Assembly (NCBI RefSeq): GCF_910589745.1 | Contig: NZ_OU342399.1 | Coordinates: forward strand, 1 to 64,000 | Origin: Candidatus Arcticimaribacter forsetii | GTDB lineage: Bacteria > Bacteroidota > Bacteroidia > Flavobacteriales > Flavobacteriaceae | Reading direction: 5' to 3' | DNA length: 64,000 nt | Part shown: positions 8,787 to 19,187 of the stretch, in pieces | Numbering within the stretch: position 1 is the stretch's first letter | Layout: each line of letters starts with the position of its first letter | The notes under the pieces: generated by a model | The model's input: the letters and a program-made list of their open reading frames with translations, nothing else | Databases searched by the model: none | Told to the model about the DNA's origin: nothing | Program-made: the position numbers and the translations under genes

Positions 8787-11700
8787 ATGAAAAAATCATC
8801 TGAATTAAAAGAGTTTTCTCTATCCTCTTGGGCAATAGACCACAGTACGGTCATTTATGTAATAATTTCTTTATTCTTTCTATTAGGTGTTTCCTCTTAC
8901 CTAAACATGCCTAGAGAAAATTACCCTGAAATAAACACAAATGAGGTTTTTGTTAGTTCTGTTTTCCCAGGAAATACTGCAGAAGACATGGAACGCTTAA
9001 TAACCGACCCTTTAGAAGAAGAGTTAAAAGGGGTTCCTAACCTGGTTAAAATAACCTCAACCTCATTAGAAAATTTTTCTTTAATAACCGTCGAGTTTGA
9101 CGAGAACATATCCAAAGAAAGTGCTAAAATAAAGGTTCAAGATAAAATCGACGCAGTTACTTCTAGTGCCGATTGGCCTACTTTTAATAATGCAAAGGTA
9201 GAACCAACTTCTTTCGAGTTTAGCATATCCGAAGAGGTGCCTATTCTTAATATCGGACTAAGTGGGGATATTCCAATAGAGGAAATGAAATTCTACGGGG
9301 AATTACTGCAAGACAAAATTGAACAAATGTCAGAAATTAAGGAAGTTGCACTCCGAGGAGTTCAAGACTTCGAGGTTGAAGTTTCCCTTGATTTAATGAA
9401 AATGAATGCTGCTACAGTTTCTTTTAATGACGTTATTAACGCAATTGCTAGAGGGAACAGTACCGTTTCAGCAGGTAATATTGAGGGTAACGGTTTGAGG
9501 AGAAATATCCGCGTTCTTGGCGAAATTGAATCGCCTGAAGAATTAGAAGACTTTGTTATTAAAACTCAAAATGGTGTTTTGTCTCTGGGAGATATAGCTA
9601 CTGTAAGTTTTAAAGAAAAAGAAAAAAACTCTTACGCTCGTTTAGATAGAGAGTCAGCTTTAGTGCTTGATGTTAAAAAACGAACTGGTAAAAACTTAAT
9701 TCTTTCGGTTGAAAAAATTAGAAAAATAGTTGATGAAGTTATTGAGAACGATTTTCCGAGTACAATTGAAGTAGACATCTCAAATGACCAATCAAATACT
9801 ACCAAAAACATTGTAAGTGATTTAGCGAACAACATCATCTTCGGTGTGATTCTAGTAATTACAGTTTTAATGTTCTTTTTAGGGTTTAGAAATGCACTTT
9901 TTGTAGGGTTTGCAATCCCGATGTCTATGTTCATGTCCTTCATGATTTTAGGATTCTTGGGACAAACCATCAACACTATGGTTCTTTTTGGACTGATTAT
10001 GGGACTAGGAATGTTAGTAGATAACGGAATTGTAGTTGTCGAAAACGCATACCGTTTAATGGAAAAAGAAGGAATGGGAGCTATAGAAGCTGCAAAAAAA
10101 GGGATTGGTGAAATTGCTTATCCTATCATCATTTCAACTGCAACCACAATTGCTGCGTTCGTTCCTCTAGGATTTTGGCCAGGAACTATTGGTAAGTTTA
10201 TGATCTATTTTCCAATAACTCTTTCTATAGTTTTAGGATCCTCTTTGATCGTTGCGATCTTTTTTAATTCCATGTTAGTTTCAAAATTCATGGAAATTGA
10301 AGACCGAGAAATTAGTCAGAAAAGCTTGTGGAGATTGACCTTTATATTAGGTGGACTTGGGGTTCTTTTATTGTTCAACAGTGGAACAATTCGAGGTCTT
10401 GGAACACTTATGGTTTTCACAACCCTCCTATTCTGGGCTTATAAATTTTTTATCAAAAAATGGGCCGTCTATTTTCAAAATGTAATTCTAGTAAATCTCG
10501 AAAAAAGATATACCAAAGTACTGAGGTTTGCCCTTACAGGAAGTAAGCCTTACATATTTTTATTTTCAACGATTGCGCTTCTTTTTTCGTCTTTCATCAT
10601 CCTTGGAATTGCATCTCCGAAAGTTGAGTTTTTCCCAGAGAACCAACCGCAGCAAATATTCGTTTATATGGAATATCCAGAAGGAACTTCCATTGAAAAA
10701 ACAAACGCTGCAGCCAAGTTAATTGAAGCAGAAATATTTGAAGTTATTTCTCAAGACAAATACATGGAAAATGGGAATAATTTCATGATCGACTCTAATG
10801 TTTCTATGGTAGGGGCTGGTGCTCAAAACCCAGAAACAGACAAGGGTGGAGATCAAGACATGCCTCATAAAGCAAAAATTACATTAACCATGTCTGAGTT
10901 TAAGCTTAGACAAGGTCTTTCAAGCGAAAATTTAAGAAAAGAAATCCAAGCTAAACTCCAGAATAAATATGCTGGACTTTCAATTTCTGTAGAAAAGGAA
11001 GGGGCTGGTCCACCGGTAGGATATCCAGTTAATATTGAAATTAAAGGAGAAGATTATGACGAACTTATTGCCATTGCAGAGCAATTAAAATCTTACCTAG
11101 GAAAAGAAAATATTTTAGGTGTAGAAGAAATTAAAATTGATGTAAATAAAAGTAAGCCAGGTCTTGCGGTTCACATCGATCGTAAAAAAGCTGGTGGTCT
11201 TGGAGTTTCGGGAGGCCAAATTGGTCAGCAAATGAGACGATCTCTTTTTGGAGAAAAATCAGGTATTTTCAAAAAAGATGGAGAAGATTATGACATCAAT
11301 GTACGATTTGATGAATCTTACAGGAAAAGTACTTCAGCGCTTTTAGATCAGTACATTGTGTTTCGTGATCAAGCTTCTGGGAAAATAAAAAAAGTACCCA
11401 TTAGTGCTGTTGTTGACATCGATAATTCTCTTTCTTTTAGTGCAATTAAACACAAAGAATTACGCCGTGTAGTAACTGTTTATTCTGCTGTACTAGCTGG
11501 ATATAATGCTAACGAGGTAGTGGATCACGTAAAAGAAAGTATTGCTGGTTTTGACGGTTTCCCTAACGATGTCGATTATCAGTTTACTGGAGAAGTTGCA
11601 GAGCAAGAGGCAAATATGAGTTTCCTTTTAGGTGCACTTGCAACTGCGCTTGGATTAATTGTTTTCTTACTGGTACTTCAATTCAATTCCATCTCAAATC

Positions 11701-12233
11701 CCCTCATTATTTTGCTTTCAATTTTCTTAAGCTTTACTGGAGTTTTATATGGAATTAGCTTGTTTGGAATGCCTTTTGTAATCATGATGACCATGATGGG
11801 GATTATTTCACTCTCTGGAATTGTTGTAAATAACGGGGTAGTTTTAATTGATTATACGCAACTTCTTATTGCTCGTAAAAAAGAAGAATTAGGGATTCCT
11901 TTCGATCAAATGCTTCCGAGACTAGAAGCTAGAGAAGCTATTGTTCTAGGAGGTACTGCTCGTTTACGACCTGTACTTTTAACTGCAATCACAACCATAT
12001 TAGGATTGATTCCATTAGCAACAGGGCTTAACATTGATTTTACTTCTTTGGTTATCAATTGGAATCCTAATATTTATGTTGGAGGAGACAATGTGATTTT
12101 CTGGGGACCTTTAGCATGGACTGTTATTTTTGGTTTGACATTTGCAACTTTCTTAACTTTAGTTATTGTTCCAGCCTGCTTTTACTTGGTATATCGATTA
12201 AAATTAAAGATTAAAGCCCTTCGTGACTCATAA
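8787..12233 (+). CDS. RND efflux permease (AcrB/MdtB family)
   Basis: This 1148-residue inner-membrane proton-driven pump subunit has the RND layout. A first helix ([28 protein letters not shown]) leads into a large periplasmic loop with [20 protein letters not shown]. Helices 2-6 include [22 protein letters not shown], with the Asp of the proton relay in helix 4. The second half repeats this order, with [15 protein letters not shown] and [20 protein letters not shown]. It is longer than AcrB (about 1049); the extra length includes the poorly conserved segment between halves (about 500-610). It closes the tetR-tolC-MFP-RND operon. Exported compounds cannot be predicted. Confidence 0.93.
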   Translation: MKKSSELKEFSLSSWAIDHSTVIYVIISLFFLLGVSSYLNMPRENYPEINTNEVFVSSVFPGNTAEDMERLITDPLEEELKGVPNLVKITSTSLENFSLITVEFDENISKESAKIKVQDKIDAVTSSADWPTFNNAKVEPTSFEFSISEEVPILNIGLSGDIPIEEMKFYGELLQDKIEQMSEIKEVALRGVQDFEVEVSLDLMKMNAATVSFNDVINAIARGNSTVSAGNIEGNGLRRNIRVLGEIESPEELEDFVIKTQNGVLSLGDIATVSFKEKEKNSYARLDRESALVLDVKKRTGKNLILSVEKIRKIVDEVIENDFPSTIEVDISNDQSNTTKNIVSDLANNIIFGVILVITVLMFFLGFRNALFVGFAIPMSMFMSFMILGFLGQTINTMVLFGLIMGLGMLVDNGIVVVENAYRLMEKEGMGAIEAAKKGIGEIAYPIIISTATTIAAFVPLGFWPGTIGKFMIYFPITLSIVLGSSLIVAIFFNSMLVSKFMEIEDREISQKSLWRLTFILGGLGVLLLFNSGTIRGLGTLMVFTTLLFWAYKFFIKKWAVYFQNVILVNLEKRYTKVLRFALTGSKPYIFLFSTIALLFSSFIILGIASPKVEFFPENQPQQIFVYMEYPEGTSIEKTNAAAKLIEAEIFEVISQDKYMENGNNFMIDSNVSMVGAGAQNPETDKGGDQDMPHKAKITLTMSEFKLRQGLSSENLRKEIQAKLQNKYAGLSISVEKEGAGPPVGYPVNIEIKGEDYDELIAIAEQLKSYLGKENILGVEEIKIDVNKSKPGLAVHIDRKKAGGLGVSGGQIGQQMRRSLFGEKSGIFKKDGEDYDINVRFDESYRKSTSALLDQYIVFRDQASGKIKKVPISAVVDIDNSLSFSAIKHKELRRVVTVYSAVLAGYNANEVVDHVKESIAGFDGFPNDVDYQFTGEVAEQEANMSFLLGALATALGLIVFLLVLQFNSISNPLIILLSIFLSFTGVLYGISLFGMPFVIMMTMMGIISLSGIVVNNGVVLIDYTQLLIARKKEELGIPFDQMLPRLEAREAIVLGGTARLRPVLLTAITTILGLIPLATGLNIDFTSLVINWNPNIYVGGDNVIFWGPLAWTVIFGLTFATFLTLVIVPACFYLVYRLKLKIKALRDS

Positions 12234-12249
12234 AGAAGTTTGAACTTAA

Positions 12250-12257
12250 TACCTTTG
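12250..12257 (+). promoter_or_regulatory. Bacteroidota -7 box before aspS
   Basis: TACCTTTG matches TAnnTTTG and lies 17 nt before the aspS ATG. It falls just after the RND stop, so aspS-clC probably has its own promoter. The -33 half is unclear. Confidence 0.45.
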
Positions 12258-12274
12258 CAAAGAATTATATTACT

Positions 12275-14029
12275 ATGCTTAGAACAAATACTTGTGGGGA
12301 GTTAAACCTTTCTCACATTGGAAATAAAGTTACCCTAGCCGGATGGGTTCAAAAAACTCGTAATAAAGGGTTCATGATTTGGGTGGATTTAAGAGACCGT
12401 TATGGCGTTACTCAAATTATTTTTGACGAAGAACGATCGGATAAAAAAACACTTGAAATGGCTCAAAACTTGGGGCGAGAATTTGTAATCCAAGTCCAAG
12501 GAACCGTAATCGAGCGTGTTTCTAAAAATCCAAACCTTCCCACCGGTGATATAGAAATCCTTGCAGAATCTTTTCAGATTTTGAATGCTTCTAAAACTCC
12601 GCCTTTTACTATTGAAAATGAAACTGATGGTGGAGAAGAATTGCGAATGCAATATCGCTACCTTGACATTAGAAGAAACCCCGTGCGTGAAAATTTAATT
12701 TTTCGTTCTAAAGTAAGTTTAGCAATTCGAAATTATCTATCCGCTCATAATTTTATTGATGTTGAAACTCCCTACTTAATTAAATCAACCCCAGAAGGAG
12801 CTCGGGATTTTGTTGTCCCTTCTCGTATGAATTCTGGAGAATTTTATGCACTTCCACAATCCCCTCAAACCTTTAAACAATTGCTTATGGTTGGAGGTAT
12901 GGATCAATATTTTCAAATTGTTAAGTGTTTTCGAGATGAAGATTTGAGAGCAGACCGACAGCCTGAATTTACTCAAATTGATTGCGAAATGACCTTTGTA
13001 GAGCAAGAAGATATTCTCTCTCGCTTCGAAGGATTGCTGAAGCATCTTTTAAAAGAAATAAAAGGAATTGAAGTTTCTGAATTTCCTAGAATGACCTATG
13101 CAGAAGCAATGAAAAAATATGGGAATGACAAACCAGACATTAGATTTGGAATGGAATTCGCAGAATTAAATGACATTGCCCAAGGAAAAGGTTTTCAGGT
13201 TTTTGATCAACAAGAATTAATTGTTGGTATTGCTGTCCCAGGGGCAGCTTCCTATACTCGTAAGCAAATTGACGCATTAATTGACTGGGTAAAAAGACCT
13301 CAGATTGGTGCAAATGGCCTGATTTGGGTAAAATGTAACGAAGATGGAAGTTATAAATCTTCGGTAGACAAATTTTACTCTCAAGATGATCTTAAATCTT
13401 GGGCATCTAGAGTAGAAGCAAAAGCTGGAGATCTGATTCTAGTAATGGGCGGTGATGCAAACAAGACTAGAGGACAGCTTTCTGACTTAAGAATGGAGAT
13501 TGCAGAACAATTGGGACTAAGAGATCCAAATGTATTTGCTCCGTTATGGGTTGTAGATTTCCCCTTACTAGAATGGGATGAAGAAAGTAAACGTTTCCAC
13601 GCAATGCACCATCCGTTTACCGCTCCAAAACCAGAACAAATGAGTTTATTAGCAACAGATCCTGGTGCTGTTAATGCAAACGCATATGACTTAGTTTTAA
13701 ATGGAAATGAAATTGGTGGAGGTTCCATTCGTATTCATGATTCGGAAGTTCAAGAAACCATGTTTGACCTTCTAGGATTCACCAAAGAAGAAGCTCAAGC
13801 TCAATTTGGTTTTCTTATGGAAGCGTTCCAATATGGAGCTCCCCCTCATGGTGGAATAGCTCTAGGTTTGGATCGTTTGGTTGCAATTCTGGGTGGACAA
13901 GAAACCATTAGAGATTTTATTGCTTTCCCTAAAAATAACAGTGGCCGTGATTTAATGATTAATGCACCTGCTGCTATTGATTCGATGCAATTGGAAGAAC
14001 TTAATCTAGCCCTTAAGCAAGAAGAGTAA
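12275..14029 (+). CDS. aspS: Aspartyl-tRNA synthetase
   Basis: This class II synthetase charges tRNA-Asp. It has 584 residues, normal for bacterial AspS. The N-terminal OB-fold anticodon-binding domain ([24 protein letters not shown], split by strands) is followed by motif 1 near '[20 protein letters not shown]', and motif 2 [20 protein letters not shown]. The bacterial GAD insertion spans about 285-410. Motif 3, [11 protein letters not shown], sits near the end, followed by the conserved IRDFIAFPK. The stop overlaps the start of the ClC gene by one base (TAATG). Confidence 0.96.
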   Translation: MLRTNTCGELNLSHIGNKVTLAGWVQKTRNKGFMIWVDLRDRYGVTQIIFDEERSDKKTLEMAQNLGREFVIQVQGTVIERVSKNPNLPTGDIEILAESFQILNASKTPPFTIENETDGGEELRMQYRYLDIRRNPVRENLIFRSKVSLAIRNYLSAHNFIDVETPYLIKSTPEGARDFVVPSRMNSGEFYALPQSPQTFKQLLMVGGMDQYFQIVKCFRDEDLRADRQPEFTQIDCEMTFVEQEDILSRFEGLLKHLLKEIKGIEVSEFPRMTYAEAMKKYGNDKPDIRFGMEFAELNDIAQGKGFQVFDQQELIVGIAVPGAASYTRKQIDALIDWVKRPQIGANGLIWVKCNEDGSYKSSVDKFYSQDDLKSWASRVEAKAGDLILVMGGDANKTRGQLSDLRMEIAEQLGLRDPNVFAPLWVVDFPLLEWDEESKRFHAMHHPFTAPKPEQMSLLATDPGAVNANAYDLVLNGNEIGGGSIRIHDSEVQETMFDLLGFTKEEAQAQFGFLMEAFQYGAPPHGGIALGLDRLVAILGGQETIRDFIAFPKNNSGRDLMINAPAAIDSMQLEELNLALKQEE

Positions 14030-15816
14030 TGGAATTACAAGGGAATTTACTTTTAAAAAAATTCCTTATTTGGAGAATTAAGCACATTCCGAACAAACAG
14101 TTTGTTTATTTAGTCAGTATTGTTGTTGGAATATTGTCTGGTTTACTTGCTGCGTTGATGAAAAATACAACCTATTTTTTTCAGGAGCAGATCACCAGTG
14201 TAAACTTTGAATACCAATCTATTTTTTACTTTATCTTTCCTATTATAGGGATAATATTGACCCTATTAATCATTCGTTTTGGAATTAAAAGACCCGTAAA
14301 TCACGGAATCCCATCGGTTTTGTATGCATTGTCTAAACGTAAAGGACTCATGCCTGCTTATCAGATGTTTGCCTCTGTTTTCACAGCTCCCATTACCATA
14401 GGGTTTGGTGGTTCCGCTGGATTAGAAGGCCCAACAGTTTCTGGGGGCGCTAGTATAGCGTCTAACTTATCTAGATTATTGCATTTAAACCAAGCTACCC
14501 GGAATCTTTTAATAGGGTGTGCAGCAGCAGGAGCAATGTCTTCTATTTTTAAAGCACCAATTGCTGCTATAATTTTTGCAATAGAAGTTTTCAGTCTTGA
14601 CCTTACACTTGTATCCCTTTTACCTTTATTATTTGCTTCTATTTCAGCACTTTTAACGACTTACTTTTTTTTCGGATCTACACAACTTCTACCATTTGAA
14701 CTAAAAGATGAATTTAATTTAAACCACTTTGGTTATTATATGATTTTTGGCTTAATCACTGGTCTTGGATCAGTATATTTTACAAAAGTGTATTTATGGA
14801 TTGAACGATTTTTTGAAACAAAATTAAAAGGATACCAAAAAGTTCTTCTGGGAGGAATCTGCTTGAGTGTTTTAATTGTATTAATTCCACCCCTGTATGG
14901 AGAAGGTTTTGAAACTATTAATAACCTATTGAGAGAAGACTATACAAGCGCTATAGGAACCTCTTTTCTAGTGGATGATTTTGACCAGACGTGGACCGTT
15001 ATTTTTTTACTTCTTGGTCTAGTTGTTTTTAAGGTTATTGCTACAAGTCTAACCTTTGGAGCTGGAGGAAAAGGAGGTGTTTTTGCGCCTGCATTATTTA
15101 TGGGAAGTGCTCTGGGGCATGCTTTTGCTAAAATTGTCAATGCAATTTCAAGCAATTCAATATCGGTGAGTAACTTCACTTTAGTAGGGATGGCTGGTAT
15201 GATTGCAGGAATTCTTCATGCCCCTCTCACTGCAATATTCTTAATTGCAGAATTAACCGGAGGGTATAGTTTATTTTTACCCCTTATGATTACGGCATCG
15301 TTGGCTTTTGCCATTTCTAAATTCTTTGAACCTAATACAGTATATACCTCGGATTTAGTGAAAAAAGATGCTTTACTAACCCACGACAAAGACGACACTA
15401 TTTTAACACTCATGCAGTTGGATAAATTAATCGAAAAGAATTTTTGTGTTTTAGCTCCGTCGATGACTCTAGGTATGATGTTAAAAGAAGGAGTAGCAAA
15501 ATCTAAACGCAATTTATTTCCTGTTTTAAATGAAGACAAAGATCTTTTAGGAATAGTTTTGTTAGATAATGTAAGAGAATTTATGTTTGATTCCACTTTG
15601 TACGATAATGTATATGTTCAAACTTTAATGCAAATTCCTCCGAATGTTATCAATTATGAAAAAGACAACATGAAAGTAATCATGCGAAAATTTCAGGACA
15701 GTAGTGCTTGGAATTTACCCGTTTTAAAAGAGGGGAAGTTTATTGGATTTGTTTCTAAATCTAAATTACTATCTGTTTACAGGAGGGAACTTATTCGGGT
15801 AAGTGATCCTCTGTAA
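14029..15816 (+). CDS. ClC family chloride channel/antiporter with CBS domains
   Basis: This 595-residue protein has about ten hydrophobic helices followed by a cytoplasmic pair of CBS-type segments (about 430-590). Selectivity-filter motifs are visible: NHGIPSV (91-97), GSAGLEGP (128-135) with the gating glutamate Glu133, and GGKGGVFAPALFMG near 348-361. The glutamate in GLEGP suggests H+/Cl- exchange rather than a passive channel. The gene overlaps aspS by one base, an arrangement that implies co-transcription without implying related function. The CBS end could sense nucleotides. Confidence 0.9.
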   Translation: MELQGNLLLKKFLIWRIKHIPNKQFVYLVSIVVGILSGLLAALMKNTTYFFQEQITSVNFEYQSIFYFIFPIIGIILTLLIIRFGIKRPVNHGIPSVLYALSKRKGLMPAYQMFASVFTAPITIGFGGSAGLEGPTVSGGASIASNLSRLLHLNQATRNLLIGCAAAGAMSSIFKAPIAAIIFAIEVFSLDLTLVSLLPLLFASISALLTTYFFFGSTQLLPFELKDEFNLNHFGYYMIFGLITGLGSVYFTKVYLWIERFFETKLKGYQKVLLGGICLSVLIVLIPPLYGEGFETINNLLREDYTSAIGTSFLVDDFDQTWTVIFLLLGLVVFKVIATSLTFGAGGKGGVFAPALFMGSALGHAFAKIVNAISSNSISVSNFTLVGMAGMIAGILHAPLTAIFLIAELTGGYSLFLPLMITASLAFAISKFFEPNTVYTSDLVKKDALLTHDKDDTILTLMQLDKLIEKNFCVLAPSMTLGMMLKEGVAKSKRNLFPVLNEDKDLLGIVLLDNVREFMFDSTLYDNVYVQTLMQIPPNVINYEKDNMKVIMRKFQDSSAWNLPVLKEGKFIGFVSKSKLLSVYRRELIRVSDPL

Positions 15817-15832
15817 TTTTTAAATTTATTAA

Positions 15833-16069
15833 ATGAAATATATACTTAGAATTTTGTTTTTTGTGATGATAGGACTTCTTGTTCGGGGATATTATGTAAA
15901 GGAACTAATTGATTATAAGGAAGGTGAAAAAATAATTGGTCTAGGGGTCTTATTTGGAGCCTTTATTTATTTACCAATATTTCTTTATCATCGATGGAAA
16001 AATAAAAATATCTCAGATTATATGCTTACAGATGATAATATGAAAAAAATGACAGACAAAAAAAAGTAA
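15833..16069 (+). CDS. Small two-helix membrane protein, unknown
   Basis: This 78-residue protein has two predicted membrane helices (about 3-22, YILRILFFVMIGLLVRGYYV, and about 36-53, LGVLFGAFIYLPIFLYHR) and a lysine-rich tail ending DKKK. It starts 16 nt after the ClC stop and is probably in the same transcript. No family was recognised. It may be a small accessory membrane protein, but nothing in the sequence shows this. Confidence 0.6.
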   Translation: MKYILRILFFVMIGLLVRGYYVKELIDYKEGEKIIGLGVLFGAFIYLPIFLYHRWKNKNISDYMLTDDNMKKMTDKKK

Positions 16070-16153
16070 ATCCATTGACAGTCAATATTTTTCCGTTATT
16101 TTTTTATGAAAATTTAAACATAATTCTTAATTTAATGGTCTTAATACATTTTT

Positions 16154-16345
16154 ATGACAGGTACAGTTAAATTTTTTAATGCATCAAAAGGTTATGGTTT
16201 CATAACAAATGATGAAACTGGGCAAGACATTTTTGTCCATGTGACGTCTCTTAATGGAGAAACTCTAAATGAGGGCGACAAAGTAGAATACGTTGAAGAG
16301 GAGGGTAAAAAAGGAACTGTTGCAGGACAGGTTCAGATTCTATAA
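16154..16345 (+). CDS. cspA: Cold-shock domain protein (CspA family)
   Basis: This 63-residue single OB-fold protein binds single-stranded RNA and DNA. Both RNA-binding motifs are present: KGYGFI (RNP1, about 13-18) and DIFVHV (RNP2, about 26-31), and the start MTGTVKFFNASKGYG is canonical. The acidic, slightly short sequence ends VAGQVQIL. An 84-nt A/T-rich leader precedes it, opening with a short palindrome at 16074. A strong terminator follows. Cold-shock induction through the leader is common in the family but cannot be shown here. Confidence 0.95.
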   Translation: MTGTVKFFNASKGYGFITNDETGQDIFVHVTSLNGETLNEGDKVEYVEEEGKKGTVAGQVQIL

Positions 16346-16369
16346 AAACATTTTATTTTGGTAACATAA

Positions 16370-16396
16370 AAGCACTTTTTTAAGTGCTTTTTTTAT
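16370..16396 (+). terminator. Intrinsic terminator after cspA, shared with tadA
   Basis: AAGCACTT (16370-16377), loop TTTT, AAGTGCTT (16382-16389), then a run of T. The stem lies between the convergent cspA and tadA stops. On the minus strand the stem is also followed by T residues, so it may work both ways. Confidence 0.8.
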
Positions 16397-16827
16397 CTCT
16401 TACTTTTAAAAAATTGCTCCATCAGTTCTGCTGATTTTTCAAATAAAACTCCCCCAACTATTTTTGTTTTAGGGTGAGGTTTTGCCCCTTGAGAAAGAAA
16501 ACCTCTTTTTTGATCCGATGCGCCAAAAACAATACGATCTAATTGACTCCAATACAATGCACCCATACACATCACACAAGGTTCGAGTGTGACATATAAA
16601 GTACATCCCTTTAAATATTTCCCATTCAAATAATTTGCTGCAGCAGTAATTGCTTGCATTTCTGCATGGGCAGTTACATCTTTTAGCCGTTCTGTAAGAT
16701 TATGAGCTCGAGCAATGATGCGTTGGTTTACAACTACAACAGCTCCTACAGGAACTTCATCCTGCTCAAAAGCTATTTCTGCCTGCTCTAAAGCTTTTTG
16801 CATAAAATAGGTGTCGTCTAATTCCAT
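16393..16827 (-). CDS. tadA: tRNA-specific adenosine deaminase
   Basis: TadA deaminates adenosine 34 to inosine in tRNA-Arg(ACG). The 144 residues carry the zinc and catalytic motifs of the CDA fold: HAEMQAI (His about 53, catalytic Glu about 55) and EPCVMCMGAL (PCxxC, Cys about 83 and 86). The family tail with FFKSKR is present. It is a single gene, converging with cspA and divergent from dxs. A guanine-deaminase-like role is less likely because the sequence matches TadA (NLTERLKDVTAHAEM) closely. Confidence 0.92.
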   Translation of the reverse strand: MELDDTYFMQKALEQAEIAFEQDEVPVGAVVVVNQRIIARAHNLTERLKDVTAHAEMQAITAAANYLNGKYLKGCTLYVTLEPCVMCMGALYWSQLDRIVFGASDQKRGFLSQGAKPHPKTKIVGGVLFEKSAELMEQFFKSKR

Positions 16828-16873
16828 GTTTTAAAAGTAATCATTTCACAATTCATAATACTCAATTATCTAC

Positions 16874-16881
16874 TACCTTTG
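16874..16881 (+). promoter_or_regulatory. Bacteroidota -7 box overlapping the dxs start
   Basis: TACCTTTG fits TAnnTTTG and ends 5 nt before the GTG start of dxs at 16886, which would give a leaderless or nearly leaderless transcript. The -33 half is weak. Confidence 0.4.
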
Positions 16882-16885
16882 TTTT

Positions 16886-18664
16886 GTGAAAAATGAAAAC
16901 ATTTTATCAAATATTAAATATCCGGAAGAACTGCGGGAATTAAAACCTTCGGATTTACTTCTTTTAGCTAAAGAATTACGTCAAGAAATAATTGATGTAG
17001 TTTCAACTAAAGAGGGTCATTTGGGAGCCAGTCTCGGAGTGGTTGAGCTGACTGTTGCTTTACATTATGTTTTTAATACTCCTGTTGATCAACTTATATG
17101 GGATGTTGGGCATCAAGCTTATGGGCATAAAATCCTTACCGGAAGAAGAGATAAATTTCATACCAATCGTCAATTGAATGGAATAAGTGGGTTCCCAAGC
17201 AGAAAAGAAAGTACATACGACGCTTTTGGAACTGGACATGCTTCAACTTCTATTTCTGCAGCACTTGGAATGGCATTAGCTAATGAATATAAAGGAGATT
17301 CAAGAACACACATTGCGGTTATTGGCGATGCATCTATTGCAGGAGGAATGGCACTCGAAGCTCTAAATCATGCGGGAGTAAGTAATGCAAATCTGATTAT
17401 TGTACTGAATGATAATGCAATAGGAATAGACCCTAGTGTGGGTGCTTTAAAACATTACTTTGAAAAAGTAAAGCATCAGCAATCCGCTTCAGAAAATGTT
17501 TTTAAAGCATTAAATATTCCGTACACAGGTCCTATAGATGGGCACGACCTAAAAGGTTTAGTTGATGCTTTTAAAAAAATTAAAAAAGAAAAAGGTCCCC
17601 GCCTAATTCATGTTGTTACTACTAAGGGAAAAGGGCTAGAGCCCGCCGAAATTGATCAAGTTACTTATCATGCACCAGGAAAATTTGACCGTAAAACAGG
17701 AATAATAATCCCAAAAACAAAACAACCAACTTCTAAATTTCAAGATGTATTTGGAGAAACATTAGTCGAACTAGCGAAACAAAACAAATCCATAGTGGGA
17801 ATTACCCCTGCAATGCCCACAGGAAGTTCAATGAAATTAATGATGGATGCATTTCCTAGTAGGAGTTTTGATGTTGGAATTGCAGAGCAGCATGCTGTAA
17901 CACTAGCCGCTGGAATGGCAACTGCAGGCTTACTCCCTTTTTGTGCTATTTATTCTACTTTTTTACAACGTTCTTTTGATCAGGTAATCCACGATGTTGC
18001 TCTTCAAAATTTAGGAGTAATATTTTGCCTCGATCGTGCCGGACTAGTCGGGCAAGACGGTCCAACGCATCATGGTGTATTTGATATACCAATGCTTCGT
18101 GTTGTTCCTAATATTCGAATACTGGCTCCTAGAAACGAAATACAACTCAGAAATAGCCTATACACCCTTCAGCTGGAATTAAAAGGACCCGTTGCCATAC
18201 GTTATCCGAGAGGATATGGAAGAATAAGTGACTGGAAGCTTCCCTTCCAAAAAATCGATCTCGAAAAAGGGACTTCAATTAAATCTGGAGAGGTTCTAGC
18301 TGTTATTTCTATTGGCACTATGCACGACAATGTATCCAAAGCTATAGAGATGGTAGAACAAAAATGTAATCCTGGGCAGTATGACCTAGGCTCGATAAAA
18401 CCCTTAGACGAAAAACTTTTACATCAAATATTTAAAAAATACACGACCATCATTACAGTTGAAGATGGAGCTGTTTTTGGTGGAGCTGGGAGTGCTATTT
18501 TAGAATGGGCAAATATCAATGGATACAGTCATTCGGTCAGAACAATAGGTATTCCTGATAATTTCATTTCACATGGAACTACTTTAGAACTCCAAAAAGA
18601 AGTTGGATTAGACCCTGATTCAATTGCTAAAGAAATATTGAATATCTTAGAGATAGGATCTTAA
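16886..18664 (+). CDS. dxs: 1-deoxy-D-xylulose-5-phosphate synthase
   Basis: Dxs condenses pyruvate and glyceraldehyde 3-phosphate with thiamine pyrophosphate, the first step of the MEP isoprenoid pathway. The 592 residues (somewhat short for the family) contain WDVGHQAYGHKILTGR, GTGHASTSISAALGMA, the TPP-binding GDAS...NDN region (GDAS replaces the usual GDGA), and in the transketolase centre DVGIAEQHAVTLAAG and DRAGLVGQDGPTHHG. GTG is the only sensible start because the family N-terminus (KYPEELRELKPSDL) begins at once. Its stop shares TTAA with the convergent Rieske-like gene. It feeds the prenyl synthase and carotenoid genes at 3.4-5.5 kb. Confidence 0.95.
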   Translation: MKNENILSNIKYPEELRELKPSDLLLLAKELRQEIIDVVSTKEGHLGASLGVVELTVALHYVFNTPVDQLIWDVGHQAYGHKILTGRRDKFHTNRQLNGISGFPSRKESTYDAFGTGHASTSISAALGMALANEYKGDSRTHIAVIGDASIAGGMALEALNHAGVSNANLIIVLNDNAIGIDPSVGALKHYFEKVKHQQSASENVFKALNIPYTGPIDGHDLKGLVDAFKKIKKEKGPRLIHVVTTKGKGLEPAEIDQVTYHAPGKFDRKTGIIIPKTKQPTSKFQDVFGETLVELAKQNKSIVGITPAMPTGSSMKLMMDAFPSRSFDVGIAEQHAVTLAAGMATAGLLPFCAIYSTFLQRSFDQVIHDVALQNLGVIFCLDRAGLVGQDGPTHHGVFDIPMLRVVPNIRILAPRNEIQLRNSLYTLQLELKGPVAIRYPRGYGRISDWKLPFQKIDLEKGTSIKSGEVLAVISIGTMHDNVSKAIEMVEQKCNPGQYDLGSIKPLDEKLLHQIFKKYTTIITVEDGAVFGGAGSAILEWANINGYSHSVRTIGIPDNFISHGTTLELQKEVGLDPDSIAKEILNILEIGS

Positions 18665-19098
18665 TTTGAAATAACCACAGCGTTACCTCGGGTTTCAGCC
18701 CTGTAAAACAGCAAGGGATATAATTGTCCTGAATCTTCTGGAGGGTTTAGCAACTGGCCTGTTGCTAGACTATATTGAAATGAATCACAAGCGCATTCTG
18801 TTAGTACTCCGTTTAGTTGAGTTTGAGAACACGTATTAGGCACATGATTTGGGCAGCTTGCATCCCAAGCAAAATAATCCGACCCGTTGAGATTAAAAAC
18901 CAAAACCCCCTTATGTCCAATTTGAGGAATCAACAAGGAACCACCCGCAAATCTGAGGTCATCGTATTCTGGTAAATTTAAATTAATTTGAAATTGAAAT
19001 CTATATTCTTGTAAATAAGGATTTCTTTCTACCTCCGAATTAGAGCACGAAACGAATAGAAAGGCTAAGAAAACAATCCTACACAACTTCTTTTTCAA
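18661..19098 (-). CDS. Degenerate Rieske-like lipoprotein
   Basis: An open frame extends upstream to 19200, but a TTG at 19098 gives a clean lipoprotein start (MKKKLCRIVFLAFLFVSCSN), so 145 residues are chosen. The C-terminal half resembles a Rieske [2Fe-2S] fold but its ligand boxes are altered: CPNH replaces CxH, and ECACDSF replaces CxxH, so the second histidine is missing. Extra cysteines give the pattern C-x2-H-x4-C-x11-C-x-C. It is lipid-anchored and faces the periplasm or surface. Whether it binds a cluster is unknown. It lies divergent to greA and convergent with dxs. Confidence 0.7.
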   Translation of the reverse strand: MKKKLCRIVFLAFLFVSCSNSEVERNPYLQEYRFQFQINLNLPEYDDLRFAGGSLLIPQIGHKGVLVFNLNGSDYFAWDASCPNHVPNTCSQTQLNGVLTECACDSFQYSLATGQLLNPPEDSGQLYPLLFYRAETRGNAVVISN

Positions 19099-19124
19099 AA
19101 ATAGGGTTAAATCACTCAAATTCT

Positions 19125-19132
19125 TATATTTG
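19125..19132 (+). promoter_or_regulatory. Bacteroidota -7 box before greA
   Basis: TATATTTG fits TAnnTTTG, 55 nt before the greA ATG. Just after it, AAACCCT and AGGGTTT (about 19136-19163) can pair over a 12-nt loop and are followed by T residues, so the leader could fold into a terminator-like hairpin. Confidence 0.5.
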
Positions 19133-19187
19133 TATAAACCCTTCCTTATTTGGCAGGGTTTTTTATTAGCATTAAAATTAAGTAAAA

